This document shows, one piece after another, positions 50,908-60,893 of a stretch of 64,000 nucleotides of DNA (the first letter of the stretch is position 1; each line of letters begins with the position of its first letter). This DNA comes from Terebella lapidaria (lineage: Eukaryota; Annelida; Polychaeta; Terebellida; Terebellidae). The stretch covers positions 18,501,402 to 18,565,401 of the forward strand of contig OX424567.1 of assembly GCA_949152475.1 (NCBI GenBank), in the 5' to 3' direction. A program made the translations under genes and the position numbers. Below the pieces are notes generated by a model. The model saw only the letters and a program-made list of their open reading frames with translations. It made no database searches and was not told the origin of the DNA.

Positions 50908-53445
50908 ATGTCCGGCGAAAACGACGAAACTGCCCCAGGGAAGACAGGAGGTGAAGAGGAAGACTCTTCGCGGACGGCCTCACTTGCGGACGAGGAAGAC
51001 AGCGGTTCGCGGAAGCCGACCTTTGCGGAAGAGGGAGACGACCGTTCGCGGAAGACGTTCGCGGAAGACGACCGTTCGCGGAAGACGTTCGCGGACGACA
51101 ACCGTTCGCGGAAGACGACCTTGGCGGAAGAGGCCGACGACCGTTCGCGGAAGACAACGTTCGCGGAAGACGACCGTTCGCGGAAGAGCAGCTTCACAGC
51201 CAGGGGTAGACGGGACGTTTCGACGAGTGAGGAGCAACCAGGGAGGTCGAGACCTTCCATGGGCCAGTCGACGAGTCAACAGAGACCCCGGAGCCAGACA
51301 CCCGACAACCGTTTTCTTTTCAGACACGACTCTGGGTGGCAGCACGATCGAGACAGGGAGAGGTCAACCTACCTTGAGAGCGTTAGGAGGGGCCCCGAGT
51401 TCCGACGAGTGCTGGGACCGGAGTACGTCAATCTGGACGGGGAGGACGGCGAAATCTGGGCGAGGAGGGATCGGCTACAGCTACCGGAGCAGAGTCCAAG
51501 TGTGGCACCTCCAGAGAATGCAGCATTGAGACGGCTTTGGGACCAGTCCCAGCAGCAGTCTGGTGCAACAGGGAAGCGGTCTGGTGTGATGAGTCGACAA
51601 ACGGGAGTGACTGGAGGACGGGTTACTTGGGCTCCGACCCAAGAGAGCAGCTCGAGAGGGAGAGGACTTTTCGCGGAAGAGAACATTCGCGGACGAGAGG
51701 CATTCTTCGGCGACAGGGACGCTTGCAGCCGGGGATCCTTCGTGGATGAACGGGCTCGTGGGCGAGGGGGAGTCTTTGGTGACGAGGACGCTTGTGACCG
51801 GGGAGGGCCCTTCGCGGACGACCACGTTCGCGGACGAGGACGACTCGCGGAAGAGAGTGTTCGCGGAAGAGAGGAGTCTTCACCCAGACGGCGGCTCGAC
51901 GAAAGGAGTGATCCAGGCGACCAATCTTCCTTTCCAGTTTTTCAGAATAGACGGGGAAGACCATTCGCGGATGAGCCGGTTCGCGGAAGACTCGCGGAGG
52001 ATGGCGTTCGCGGACGTGCATCTTTTGTGGAGGGACGTCTCCGAGACATCTTGGCGGACGAGCCCGTTCGCGGAAGACTCGCGGAAGACGGCGTTCGCGG
52101 AAGAGGCCTGTTCGCGGAAGAACTTCTTCGGGAGCTGTTGGCGGAGGAGTCCGTTCGCGGAAGGTTCGCGGAAGACAGTGTTCGCGGAGGGTTCGCGGAA
52201 GACAGCGTTCGCGGAAGAGGGAGGTCTTCACCCAGTCGACAACCGAGACAGCCAGCCTCCTGGAGAAATCCAGCTTCTATTTCAGTCACCCAGGGAGGCC
52301 GGAGACAGCACCCTTTCTCATCATCGGGCGATGAGGGGCCTTCATCTGATGGAGGGACCGACAGCAGCCATGGTTACCCAGGACGGGGGAGGAGACCACC
52401 GAGGCGGGGACCGCCGCTGCACCGACGAAGCCCTAGGCCGAGACGGAGGCAGGAGGACTCGTCGTCCGAGGACAGCACAGCCTGGAATCAGAACGGCAGA
52501 AGGAACCGGAAGATGCTGACCCCTGACAAGTTCGATGGGACTTCCATAGAGTGGCCGGTGTACCGGGCCCACTTTGACGTCATCGCAGAGGTCAACGGAT
52601 GGAGCAAGCGTGAACAGGGCGTCTACTTAGCCGGGAGCTTGACAGGAGAGGCGCGACGAATGCTGACCAGCCTGAGTCCTGCAGACCGGAGGGACATCGA
52701 CGTTCTGACCGACAAGCTGACCCTACGATTCGACCCTGACTGTCAGGAGGAGTCCTACAAGGCGACCTTGGGACAAAGAACCCGCAGGAAGGCAGAGACA
52801 CCCCAGCAGTACGGCTATGAGTTGCAGCGACTGGCCGGCCGTGGTTATCCGGATCTGAACTCCGCAGCTCAGGAGGCTATCGCCTTAGACCACTTCTGGA
52901 AGGGCCATCCAGATGGGGACATGAAGGTGATGGCGCTCATGAGGAAGATGAAGACCATGGAGGAGGCCATAGCGTTCGTGACCCAGTACGAATGTGTCAA
53001 ACCCAAGCCTGGGAAGCCGGTAATGTCCATAGAGTCGGAGGACTCCGAGCCAGCTCTAGGACGGGTCCTACAGCTGTTGAAGAACCAGCAGGGAGGCGAG
53101 ATTACCACCAGTGGGCAGCAGAGCAACCAGCCGAACGTAGCGGGTCTACCCAGACTTCCCTACTTCAAGGGGCTCTTTGAGAGCCAAGACAGGAAGCTGG
53201 ATCGACTAATCGAGCTGTGTGAGCAGGTGCTATCCATCAAGCCGAGGGCCGCCACTGCTGAGAACAAGGGACCAAGCGCTAGGCCGGGACCAGATGACTG
53301 TTGGTACTGTGGGAAGCCGGGTCATCGGAAGTACCAGTGTCCAGATCGGCCGCCACCTCGGACCAAGGAGGAGCGCTTGAGTCGACTAATCGAGGAGATT
53401 GGTGAGCGGAACAGTTTGACAGACGAGGTGTCGGAAAACCAGTAG
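50908..53445 (+). CDS. gag: Gag polyprotein of element B
   Basis: 845 residues from MSGENDET. The frame stays open upstream to 50806 because B lacks the extra base present in A, but that stretch crosses the LTR end and primer site, so the internal Met shared with A is preferred. It has three rather than four QQSGAT-type heptads. The capsid region and CCHC knuckle are as in A. A few residue changes exist (for example EEQPGRS for EEQSGRS). The motif clusters lie at 50964-51187 and 51667-52218. Confidence 0.92.
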   Translation: MSGENDETAPGKTGGEEEDSSRTASLADEEDSGSRKPTFAEEGDDRSRKTFAEDDRSRKTFADDNRSRKTTLAEEADDRSRKTTFAEDDRSRKSSFTARGRRDVSTSEEQPGRSRPSMGQSTSQQRPRSQTPDNRFLFRHDSGWQHDRDRERSTYLESVRRGPEFRRVLGPEYVNLDGEDGEIWARRDRLQLPEQSPSVAPPENAALRRLWDQSQQQSGATGKRSGVMSRQTGVTGGRVTWAPTQESSSRGRGLFAEENIRGREAFFGDRDACSRGSFVDERARGRGGVFGDEDACDRGGPFADDHVRGRGRLAEESVRGREESSPRRRLDERSDPGDQSSFPVFQNRRGRPFADEPVRGRLAEDGVRGRASFVEGRLRDILADEPVRGRLAEDGVRGRGLFAEELLRELLAEESVRGRFAEDSVRGGFAEDSVRGRGRSSPSRQPRQPASWRNPASISVTQGGRRQHPFSSSGDEGPSSDGGTDSSHGYPGRGRRPPRRGPPLHRRSPRPRRRQEDSSSEDSTAWNQNGRRNRKMLTPDKFDGTSIEWPVYRAHFDVIAEVNGWSKREQGVYLAGSLTGEARRMLTSLSPADRRDIDVLTDKLTLRFDPDCQEESYKATLGQRTRRKAETPQQYGYELQRLAGRGYPDLNSAAQEAIALDHFWKGHPDGDMKVMALMRKMKTMEEAIAFVTQYECVKPKPGKPVMSIESEDSEPALGRVLQLLKNQQGGEITTSGQQSNQPNVAGLPRLPYFKGLFESQDRKLDRLIELCEQVLSIKPRAATAENKGPSARPGPDDCWYCGKPGHRKYQCPDRPPPRTKEERLSRLIEEIGERNSLTDEVSENQ

Positions 53446-53468
53446 GGCTCATACCAGCCCCCAACCGT

Positions 53469-56400
53469 ATGGGCCATTGGCAGGTGTGTGCACGGCTTCA
53501 CAGGCGAGAAGCTCGACGAAGACGTGAAGAACACATTGCCAGGGGGGAATTTTTAGTTTCACAGATTTTTAATAGGTTTTTCCGGTGTGCATCCGAAGTA
53601 ACTGGATGGGCGCAGGAGGAGCTCGAGGATCGAATTCTCGACTATTTGGAGGGCAAGCCTGTCAACACAGACGGGAGTGCCAATGTACAGCAAACCGATG
53701 GAGCCGTGGAGCGTCTAATGCCCCGCGGAGACGTCAAGGAAATGCAGACCGATGGAGCCGTGGAGCGTCTAATGACCCGCGGAGACGTCGACGAAATGCA
53801 GACTGATGGAGCCGTGGAGCGTCTGGGGACCCACGGAGACATCAACGAGGTTTCTGCTAGCAGCAAGGAGAACCAACAGGTTACAACCTTGAGGCTGGAG
53901 GCTGCGAAACAGCAGGGACCCCCCTATGCAACTGAACCACAAGCGGCCGTGAAAGAGGAGACGGAGGGCCGGTGGAGCGGAATGACCAAGGGGCCAGCGC
54001 AGCAGCTATTGCTGGTGGACGACTCATTACTTATCCGGAGCGGCGGTTCCGAGGGGAGTGATTCCCTTAAGACTGACAGAGAGGACCAGGGTGGTGCATC
54101 ACTGTGGGTGGACGACTCAGTACTTATCCAGGGCGGCGTCCCTGAGGAGAGTGGCAGCTCTCTTAAGATTGACAGAAATGGCCAGGTGGTGTCGCTGTCA
54201 GCCGGTGCCCGAGGCACATTGGCGTGGTATGCGGCGTGCCACGTTATGGGGAAGGCGACTCGTATGTTGGTGGACACGGGTGCCTCTTCCACCGTTCTGG
54301 ACGAGTGTCTCTTCGACCAAATGGATGACGAACATAAAGCAATGATAAGGCAGACGAGAATAAGGTTACGGGCAGCAACCGGAGACTACTTACAGGTTCA
54401 AGGAGAGATGACAGTTCAACTTCTACTGGGCACACGACTCGTGTCGGCAGATGTACTGGTAGCCAAACTAGGGATCCCGGGAGTGTTGGGGCTTGATGTA
54501 CTTCAACAGATTGGGGGACAGCTGGATCTGCGTAAGGGCGAGTGGCAGGTGGGCGACACTACCGTAGTGATGAGCGCGGGCCACGAGGACGCCGTCTACA
54601 CACTGGTGACGGAGGAGACGGTCGTCTTGCCACCCTTTTCAGAGATGATGGTGGACCTCAAGCTGACAGGAAGTGAGGGAGGAGTTCCGAAGGCCGGCCT
54701 CGTGCAGTCCGCAAGAGAGCCGTTGGAGGACGACCCCCTCGTAGTGGGACGAGCCCTGGTACGACCCCGAGGACGCCTGGTACCGGTGGTACTTCTGAAC
54801 GCCGGCGCTGGAGCTTGCACTGTGCTGATGGGGACCATCCTAGCCGAGCTTCACGGAATAGAGGCCGTGATCGACCTGGGATTTCGTCCCGATGGAGGGA
54901 AAACAACCCAGAATGAACCTAAAAGGGAACAGTGGTACCGGGAGGAGAGCGGGAGGGAGCATGAGCCCCTTACACCAAACTCCACCAAGTGGCGGAACCG
55001 GACGCCTGAGCAGCCCGAAACCAGAGTGCACGCCATGCACGCAGAATCGTCGACGAAGACACCAGAGTGCCCGGAGCATTTAGAACCGCTCCTGGAGGGA
55101 ATGCATCCGAACTTGACGGAAAAGGAGGTGGAGGTCGTCAGCGATCTCCTTCGACGCCACCAGCAGGTCTTTATGGGACCAGATGGGAGGTTGGGCCGGA
55201 CGTCCCTGGCGAAACACGTCATCGACACGGGAGATCACCCCCCGATCAAGCAGCCTCTGAGGAGAGCCCCGTACTACCAACAAGAGCTGATCGAGGACGA
55301 GGTCGACAAGATGTTGAAAGCTGACGTTGTGGAGCCAAGTGACAGTCCATGGTCGTCTCCCATCGTGCTAGTGAAAAAGAAGGATGGTGCACTGAGATTT
55401 TGCGTCGACTACCGCCGTCTAAATGATGTCACCCGGAAGGATGCGTACCCCCTGCCTCGAGTCGACGAGAGTTTTGATACCTTGTCAGGAGGACGATATT
55501 TTTCGACGCTAGACTTGGCTAGTGGTTACTGGCAGGTCGAGATGGACGACAGGGACAAGGAGAAGACGGCGTTCACTACCCGTAGTGGACTCTATCAATT
55601 TAAAGTGATGCCGTTTGGATTGGCGACGGCCCCGGCTACTTTTGAACGTCTAATGGAGCTGGCACTGAGGGGACTCCAATGGAAGCGTTGTCTAATTTAT
55701 TTGGACGATGTCGTCTGTCTTGGAAAGACTTTCCAAGAAGCCGTGGACAACCTCGAGGACGTGTTCCGGAGACTGCAGGCTGCCGGGCTGAAGCTGAAAC
55801 CCGCCAAGTGTGAGCTGTTTCGACAACAGGTCAACTTCCTGGGCCATGTCGTGTCCGACCGAGGCATCCAGTGCGACCCTGCCAAGGTCGAAGCTGTAAC
55901 AAAAATGGTTCCTCCGACCACCTTGACAGAACTAAGGAGCTTCCTTGGGTTCGTGGGGTACTACCGCAGATTCATCCCTGACTTTGCCACCCGAGCGGGA
56001 CCCCTCAACCACCTGTTAAAGAAGGAAGTCAACTACCATTGGAGCGAGGCTCATCAGCAGGCGTTCGAGGCGCTGCGTCAACCCCTGACCGAGCACCCCC
56101 TGCTGGTGTACCCTGACATGGACCAAGAATTTATTTTAGATACTGATGCTAGCGGCTACGGAGTGGGAGGCGTCTTATCCCAAGTGCAGGACGGACGAGA
56201 GCGGGTGATCGCCTATGCTTCCAGAACCCTGAGGGACACCCAGCGGAATTACTGCACCACCAAGCGGGAGCTCCTGGCCGTCGTCGGTATGATACACCAT
56301 TTCAGACATTTCTTGTGGGGGAGAGCGTTCTTACTACGAACCGACCACGCCTCTCTCAAGTGGCTACTGAACTTTCGGGATGCGGAAGGAATGATCGCTA

Positions 56401-58541
56401 GATGGGCAGCTCGCATCGCCAGCTACGCCTTCAGGTGTGAGGTCCGACCGGGAGTACAACACGGGAATGCAGACGGGATGTCCAGATGCCGACAGTGCCG
56501 GAGACCGGATTGTCCCGCCCCTCGCCACACCACAAGACCCGAAGGAGAAGAGGAGGCCTGTCCGACTCAGGAGGAGTGTCCCCTACCCCTGGAGGACCTC
56601 TCTGACGAGGATCTGCTTCCACCGATCAGCGGAGAAGGATGGAGCCCCGGAGGACCTCAAGTTAACATCTTGCGGGAGGTCCCTGTGGAGCCCTGGACGG
56701 AGGACTACTATTGCGGAGATGGAGTCGGGATATTCCAGATCTGGGAGGTGCGCTGCCAGGAGGACCCGAGGACGACTACCCAGCCGACCGAGGAATGCCT
56801 GCCTGACCGGAGCCCCCCACAGACGGAGGAAGGAGCCAGGAGCGTCTGCAGAACCCTGCATCAGCTCCGCCCCTCTGCCTGGGTTTGGTTTCTCCTGATG
56901 ATGCTCCTCGCACTGCATGGTTTGGGACCGGAGGTTGTGGCCGGAGCAGCGATCGGCGCGACGGCCGACGTGTGGATGCGCTGCCGAGAGGAGCCCTTCC
57001 TGGACCCATGCCCCAACCCTGTGCTCCGAGATCCAGACAAACAAATGCTAGCTGTCACGCGGGCTATGGCTACGGGAGGACGCCGGAATCCGATGGAGGG
57101 AGCCCCGGAGGCCCAGGTCCTGAATGGTTATTCCCAGGAGGACCTAGTGACCCTTCAACGAGCCGACCCTGAAGTTGGAGGCATCCTCGGGTGGAAGAAT
57201 ATTTTCACTGAGAGACCTGCATGGCCCGAAGTCAGAACAAAAAGTCAGCAAATGAAGACTCTGTGGCAACAGTGGGACCAGCTGGAGCTACGTGATGGGC
57301 TTCTGTACCGGCGGTACCAAGCGGCTTGCCAGAACGCACCAATCCATCAACTGGTCGTTCCACAGGTCCTGAGACGCGCCGTCATGAAGGAGGTCCACAC
57401 CGGCAAGCTGATGAGCCACCAGGGAATCACCAAAACAGTCCACCGACTAAAAGCGAGAATGTACTGGCCGGGTATGACGAAGGACGTGGAGCGTTGGTGC
57501 CGGGAGTGCCTGAAGTGTAGTGGGAGAAAGCCGCGACCGGGGCCCAAGTACCACCCCATGGGAAATCTACCGGTAGGCGATCGGCTAGAAAGGGTGGCCA
57601 TGGACATTTTGGAGCCTGGAACGATCACCAATTCTGGGAACCGGTATATACTGGTCGTGGGTGATTATTTCACCAAGTGGACTGAGGCCTACGCTCTACC
57701 CAACCATGAGGCTCAGACGGTGGCGGACGTCTTTGTGACTGAGTTCGTGTGCCGCCTGGGAATGCCAGCCAAGATACACACCGACCAGGGACGAGAGTTC
57801 GAGAGTAAGCTTTTCCTTGAGATGATCAAGATCCTAGGAGGGGAGAAGACTCGGACGACCCCTTATCACGCCAAATCAGACGGGATGGTCGAGCGATTCA
57901 ACCGGACCCTGCTGAACCTTCTGGCCGTGGTCGTGGACGAGAACCATGACGACTGGGACGACCATCTGCCCTACGTGATGGCGACTTATAGAACATCAGT
58001 ACACGAAAGCACCGGGTGTACACCATTTCGAATGATGATGGGACGGGAGGCAACCACCCCATTGGACCTGAGGTACCGGACGAAACCGGACGATTTGGGA
58101 GGACCAGTCCCCGAGTGTGCGTCCGAATACGTCGAATGGGTGAAGGAAGCCACCATACAAGCTCACGAGACTGCCCGAGAGTGCCTGAAGACGGCTACGG
58201 TGCGACAAAAGCGCCATCATGACATAAAATCAGCCGCTCGACATTTTCCGGTGGGCACCTGGGTGATGTATTGGTACCCTCCAAAGGCTAGACCAAAACT
58301 AGGACTAGGGTGGACGGGACCTTATCTCGTTGTGAAGTCTCATCTCGGATGGATGGTGTCCATACAAGATCGACCCGGTGGCAAGATTAAAGATGTCCAC
58401 ATTGACAATATAAAAAGGTGCTGGTTCACCCCTGAAACCGACGCCTGGATACCCAATCCGGACGATGTGACCCCAGTCCGGACCCCCAGTGATGACGAGG
58501 GACGAGTGGAAAACAGCGGGAATGCAGTCCAAACGATGTAA
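53469..58541 (+). CDS. pol: Pol polyprotein of element B
   Basis: 1690 residues, all catalytic motifs as in A. Only three residue differences were noticed: two near the end of the protease region (VMSAGHEDAVY here, VMSSGHEGAVY in A) and one in RNase H (VVGMIHH here, VVSMIHH in A). The 40-base overlap with gag in the -1 frame is kept (53406-53445). Confidence 0.95.
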   Translation: MGHWQVCARLHRREARRRREEHIARGEFLVSQIFNRFFRCASEVTGWAQEELEDRILDYLEGKPVNTDGSANVQQTDGAVERLMPRGDVKEMQTDGAVERLMTRGDVDEMQTDGAVERLGTHGDINEVSASSKENQQVTTLRLEAAKQQGPPYATEPQAAVKEETEGRWSGMTKGPAQQLLLVDDSLLIRSGGSEGSDSLKTDREDQGGASLWVDDSVLIQGGVPEESGSSLKIDRNGQVVSLSAGARGTLAWYAACHVMGKATRMLVDTGASSTVLDECLFDQMDDEHKAMIRQTRIRLRAATGDYLQVQGEMTVQLLLGTRLVSADVLVAKLGIPGVLGLDVLQQIGGQLDLRKGEWQVGDTTVVMSAGHEDAVYTLVTEETVVLPPFSEMMVDLKLTGSEGGVPKAGLVQSAREPLEDDPLVVGRALVRPRGRLVPVVLLNAGAGACTVLMGTILAELHGIEAVIDLGFRPDGGKTTQNEPKREQWYREESGREHEPLTPNSTKWRNRTPEQPETRVHAMHAESSTKTPECPEHLEPLLEGMHPNLTEKEVEVVSDLLRRHQQVFMGPDGRLGRTSLAKHVIDTGDHPPIKQPLRRAPYYQQELIEDEVDKMLKADVVEPSDSPWSSPIVLVKKKDGALRFCVDYRRLNDVTRKDAYPLPRVDESFDTLSGGRYFSTLDLASGYWQVEMDDRDKEKTAFTTRSGLYQFKVMPFGLATAPATFERLMELALRGLQWKRCLIYLDDVVCLGKTFQEAVDNLEDVFRRLQAAGLKLKPAKCELFRQQVNFLGHVVSDRGIQCDPAKVEAVTKMVPPTTLTELRSFLGFVGYYRRFIPDFATRAGPLNHLLKKEVNYHWSEAHQQAFEALRQPLTEHPLLVYPDMDQEFILDTDASGYGVGGVLSQVQDGRERVIAYASRTLRDTQRNYCTTKRELLAVVGMIHHFRHFLWGRAFLLRTDHASLKWLLNFRDAEGMIARWAARIASYAFRCEVRPGVQHGNADGMSRCRQCRRPDCPAPRHTTRPEGEEEACPTQEECPLPLEDLSDEDLLPPISGEGWSPGGPQVNILREVPVEPWTEDYYCGDGVGIFQIWEVRCQEDPRTTTQPTEECLPDRSPPQTEEGARSVCRTLHQLRPSAWVWFLLMMLLALHGLGPEVVAGAAIGATADVWMRCREEPFLDPCPNPVLRDPDKQMLAVTRAMATGGRRNPMEGAPEAQVLNGYSQEDLVTLQRADPEVGGILGWKNIFTERPAWPEVRTKSQQMKTLWQQWDQLELRDGLLYRRYQAACQNAPIHQLVVPQVLRRAVMKEVHTGKLMSHQGITKTVHRLKARMYWPGMTKDVERWCRECLKCSGRKPRPGPKYHPMGNLPVGDRLERVAMDILEPGTITNSGNRYILVVGDYFTKWTEAYALPNHEAQTVADVFVTEFVCRLGMPAKIHTDQGREFESKLFLEMIKILGGEKTRTTPYHAKSDGMVERFNRTLLNLLAVVVDENHDDWDDHLPYVMATYRTSVHESTGCTPFRMMMGREATTPLDLRYRTKPDDLGGPVPECASEYVEWVKEATIQAHETARECLKTATVRQKRHHDIKSAARHFPVGTWVMYWYPPKARPKLGLGWTGPYLVVKSHLGWMVSIQDRPGGKIKDVHIDNIKRCWFTPETDAWIPNPDDVTPVRTPSDDEGRVENSGNAVQTM

Positions 58542-58555
58542 ACGATGACGGGAGC

Positions 58556-58670
58556 GTTCGCGGAAGAACCGTTCGCGGAAGCAGCGTTCGCGGAAGCAGC
58601 GTTCGCGGAAGTACCGTTCGCGGAAGCACGTTCGCGGAAGCAGCGTTCGCGGAAGAACCGTTCGCGGAAG
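58556..58670 (+). promoter_or_regulatory. Eight-copy GTTCGCGGAAG array upstream of the third gene (element B)
   Basis: Identical in number and spacing to the array in A. Confidence 0.9.
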
Positions 58671-58738
58671 CAAGCGAAAAACGTTATTTCGTTCCACGAC
58701 AATGCTTTTTCCCCCAGATCCCTGGTCCGCGCCTTTTC

Positions 58739-58769
58739 TATATAAGCAGGCCGGCCTACGATTCCGTCA
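58739..58769 (+). promoter_or_regulatory. Internal promoter of the third gene (element B)
   Basis: TATATAAG at 58739-58746 and a TCATCAC initiator about 30 bases from the TATA start, unchanged from A. Confidence 0.7.
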
Positions 58770-58780
58770 TCACTTCAACC

Positions 58781-59878
58781 ATGAACACACCAACTCTGCA
58801 GATCATTGAGATACCCGCATTTGCAGACGAAGATTTCGGGGACGTTCCAGATTTCGACTTGGCTGACTTTCTGCCCCTTGAAGTCGACAAGATGAGCGAC
58901 CCACCTACCAAGATAGACAAGCCTGACCGGAAGCGGGAGCGCTCGAGGAGCCGGGAGCGTCGTGAGGAGCCCCGAGGAGGTCGACGGTCCCCTGCCCGGA
59001 AGTTGTCCACCGAGAGAGGGCGACGCTGGTGCAGCCCCTGCCGGATCCACGTGACGGCATCCAACTTTAGCCGACACGTGGCGACCAAACACACGCAGAA
59101 GGAGGGGCGGCACCTCTGCAAGATGTGCAGCCAGCGATTCGCCCGCCGAGCTGACAGAGACCGGCATGAGACGTCGCATGCCAGCGGCAACACCCTCAAG
59201 CCAGGACGGAGGAGGACGACGACCGACACGCCCGTGTCCGACCCCCGAGATGGTCCGACTACTGTGTCTGCCCCTGAGCTGAAGACTGTCAGCTTTGCGG
59301 CCAGCGGGACGACCAGCTCCACGCCGTCAAGCCCCCGGGAGGACGCCCCCAGGTCAGAGGACGCCCCAGACCCCGAGGACGACCCCCCGAATAGCGAAGA
59401 GGAACCGGAGTCTCAGCAGGAGCGGAGAGAGGCGGAATCCCCGGAGGCCCCCACCCCCGAGGACGACGGACCCCCCGTTCCCAGAGACTCGGCCCCTACC
59501 TACAAGCCCCTAGACCTGAGTTGGTACCTCAAGCCCGTTCCGGAGGAGGAGGACCAACTGCGACCGTATGTGGAGGGCCTGGGCAGAGCGGTCACTGCCG
59601 GAGAGAAGGCCCTGGAGGACCTGGCATCCACGATAGCCATGGGACGACGCCACCTCACCCAAGCGGAGGCTCGGCTCCAAGCCAAGGAGGAGCAGAGACA
59701 GCTCGAGGCCGAGGTGCTGCAGCTGCGAGGGGAGGCCTCTCAACGAGAGAAGAGCCACCGGAAGGAGCTGCGAGCCCACGTCCGAGAGACCAAGCTGCTC
59801 CGGGAACAGCTCCGAGCATATACAGACACTCGAGACAGGCTGGCGGAGACGTCCGAAAGCGAGGTGGATCGCCAGTGA
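58781..59878 (+). CDS. Third gene of element B: candidate zinc-finger transcription activator
   Basis: 365 residues; I noticed no difference from the protein of A. Acidic N-terminus, basic segment, two C2H2 fingers (84-104 and 113-133) and C-terminal coiled coil are all kept. Conservation of an open frame together with its promoter in two separate insertions supports a working gene. Confidence 0.8.
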   Translation: MNTPTLQIIEIPAFADEDFGDVPDFDLADFLPLEVDKMSDPPTKIDKPDRKRERSRSRERREEPRGGRRSPARKLSTERGRRWCSPCRIHVTASNFSRHVATKHTQKEGRHLCKMCSQRFARRADRDRHETSHASGNTLKPGRRRTTTDTPVSDPRDGPTTVSAPELKTVSFAASGTTSSTPSSPREDAPRSEDAPDPEDDPPNSEEEPESQQERREAESPEAPTPEDDGPPVPRDSAPTYKPLDLSWYLKPVPEEEDQLRPYVEGLGRAVTAGEKALEDLASTIAMGRRHLTQAEARLQAKEEQRQLEAEVLQLRGEASQREKSHRKELRAHVRETKLLREQLRAYTDTRDRLAETSESEVDRQ

Positions 59879-59929
59879 AGTGGAGGGAGAGAGCCCTGTA
59901 AACATCAGACAGGCAGGAAAAGACGAAGA

Positions 59930-59998
59930 AGGAGGAAGAAGAGAAAAGAAGAGAGAGAAAGGATCAACGGGGACGTTGATCTCCAGAAAGGGTGGAGT
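59930..59998 (+). promoter_or_regulatory. Purine-rich stretch and polypurine tract of element B
   Basis: Same arrangement as in A. AGAAAGGGTGGAGT (59985-59998) abuts the 3' LTR. Confidence 0.75.
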
Positions 59999-60893
59999 TG
60001 TAACAAAACCATGCAACTGCCGCGCTGAAACGTTCGTTAGGAACGGTCACGTGATCTACAAAGTCCACTTGCGAAGACACCGTTCGCGGAAGAACCGTTC
60101 GCGGAAGCACGATTGCGGAAGCATCATCAGCGGAAGCATCGTTCGCGGAAGAACCGTTCGCGGAAGCACGATTGCGGAAGCATCGTCAGCGGAAGCATCA
60201 GTCGCGGAAGCACCGTTCGCGGAAGAGGAGCCTTCGCGGAAGAACCGTTCGCGGACGCAGTCTTCACCACGTGGAGAAGAGTGCGGAAGATACGTTCGCG
60301 GACGAAGATGCGCGCGCAGCCACCCTGGCTATATAAGGGAGAGCGGACGGCCGCTCTGAGAGCACTGCAACAGCGACATCGACCGTGGGGAGATCGTCAC
60401 CGCCACAGCCAAGGGACTCGACGAACTCCGTGCGGACGACTCCTTCTTCAGGGCCTTAGAGTCAACCGGGATTAGACCGACTACCTGGAGAAACCATTCG
60501 ACTAAACGGGACGGGAAACTTCAACGGGAAGGGACAGAGAGACGCCGCCGGCTAAGAACTCTTTTTAGTTGTGCCCTCGTGCACTATTTATTTTTGAAAT
60601 GTGATCATACAGTGCTCCATGTCTGAACTTCATATTTGTACGTCACGTGGGTGACCAGCCATACAATTGTAAGTTGATTTGATGTATATAAATCTTCAAT
60701 TTATTTACATCTGAGTTGCTTCTTGCCTAAGTGAAGCCGGTAAGCTACGGAGTGATGATACACCAGCGTTGGGGGACACCAATTTAGTGACGGCTCTCGA
60801 ATCACAACGAGCGGGAGTTACATAAAGTCTATACGATCAGAGAAACCAGGTTTTTTGGGCCACACCGAAAACAAGTCATTACCAAACGTCACA
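59999..60893 (+). repeat. 3' LTR of element B
   Basis: 895 bp, no differences from 49950-50844 seen. The motif array lies at 60082-60304 and the TATA box at 60330. Confidence 0.95.

Larger units (their letters stand above)
49950..60893 (+). mobile_element. LTR retrotransposon B: sibling of element A, likely the more intact copy
   Basis: 10,944 bp, 22 bp shorter than A: 21 bp in the gag heptad repeats plus the extra base in A's primer-binding site. The same gene order and intact frames are present. It has its own AAAC target duplication, and its LTRs share an A (50693 and 60742) where A's LTRs have G, so it is a separate insertion from a slightly different source, not a tandem duplication of A. 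Confidence 0.95.

Noticed and set aside
37432..60893. A and B as a tandem duplication of a single insertion
   Set aside because: Different TSDs, a diagnostic LTR base shared within but not between elements, and unrelated flanks.
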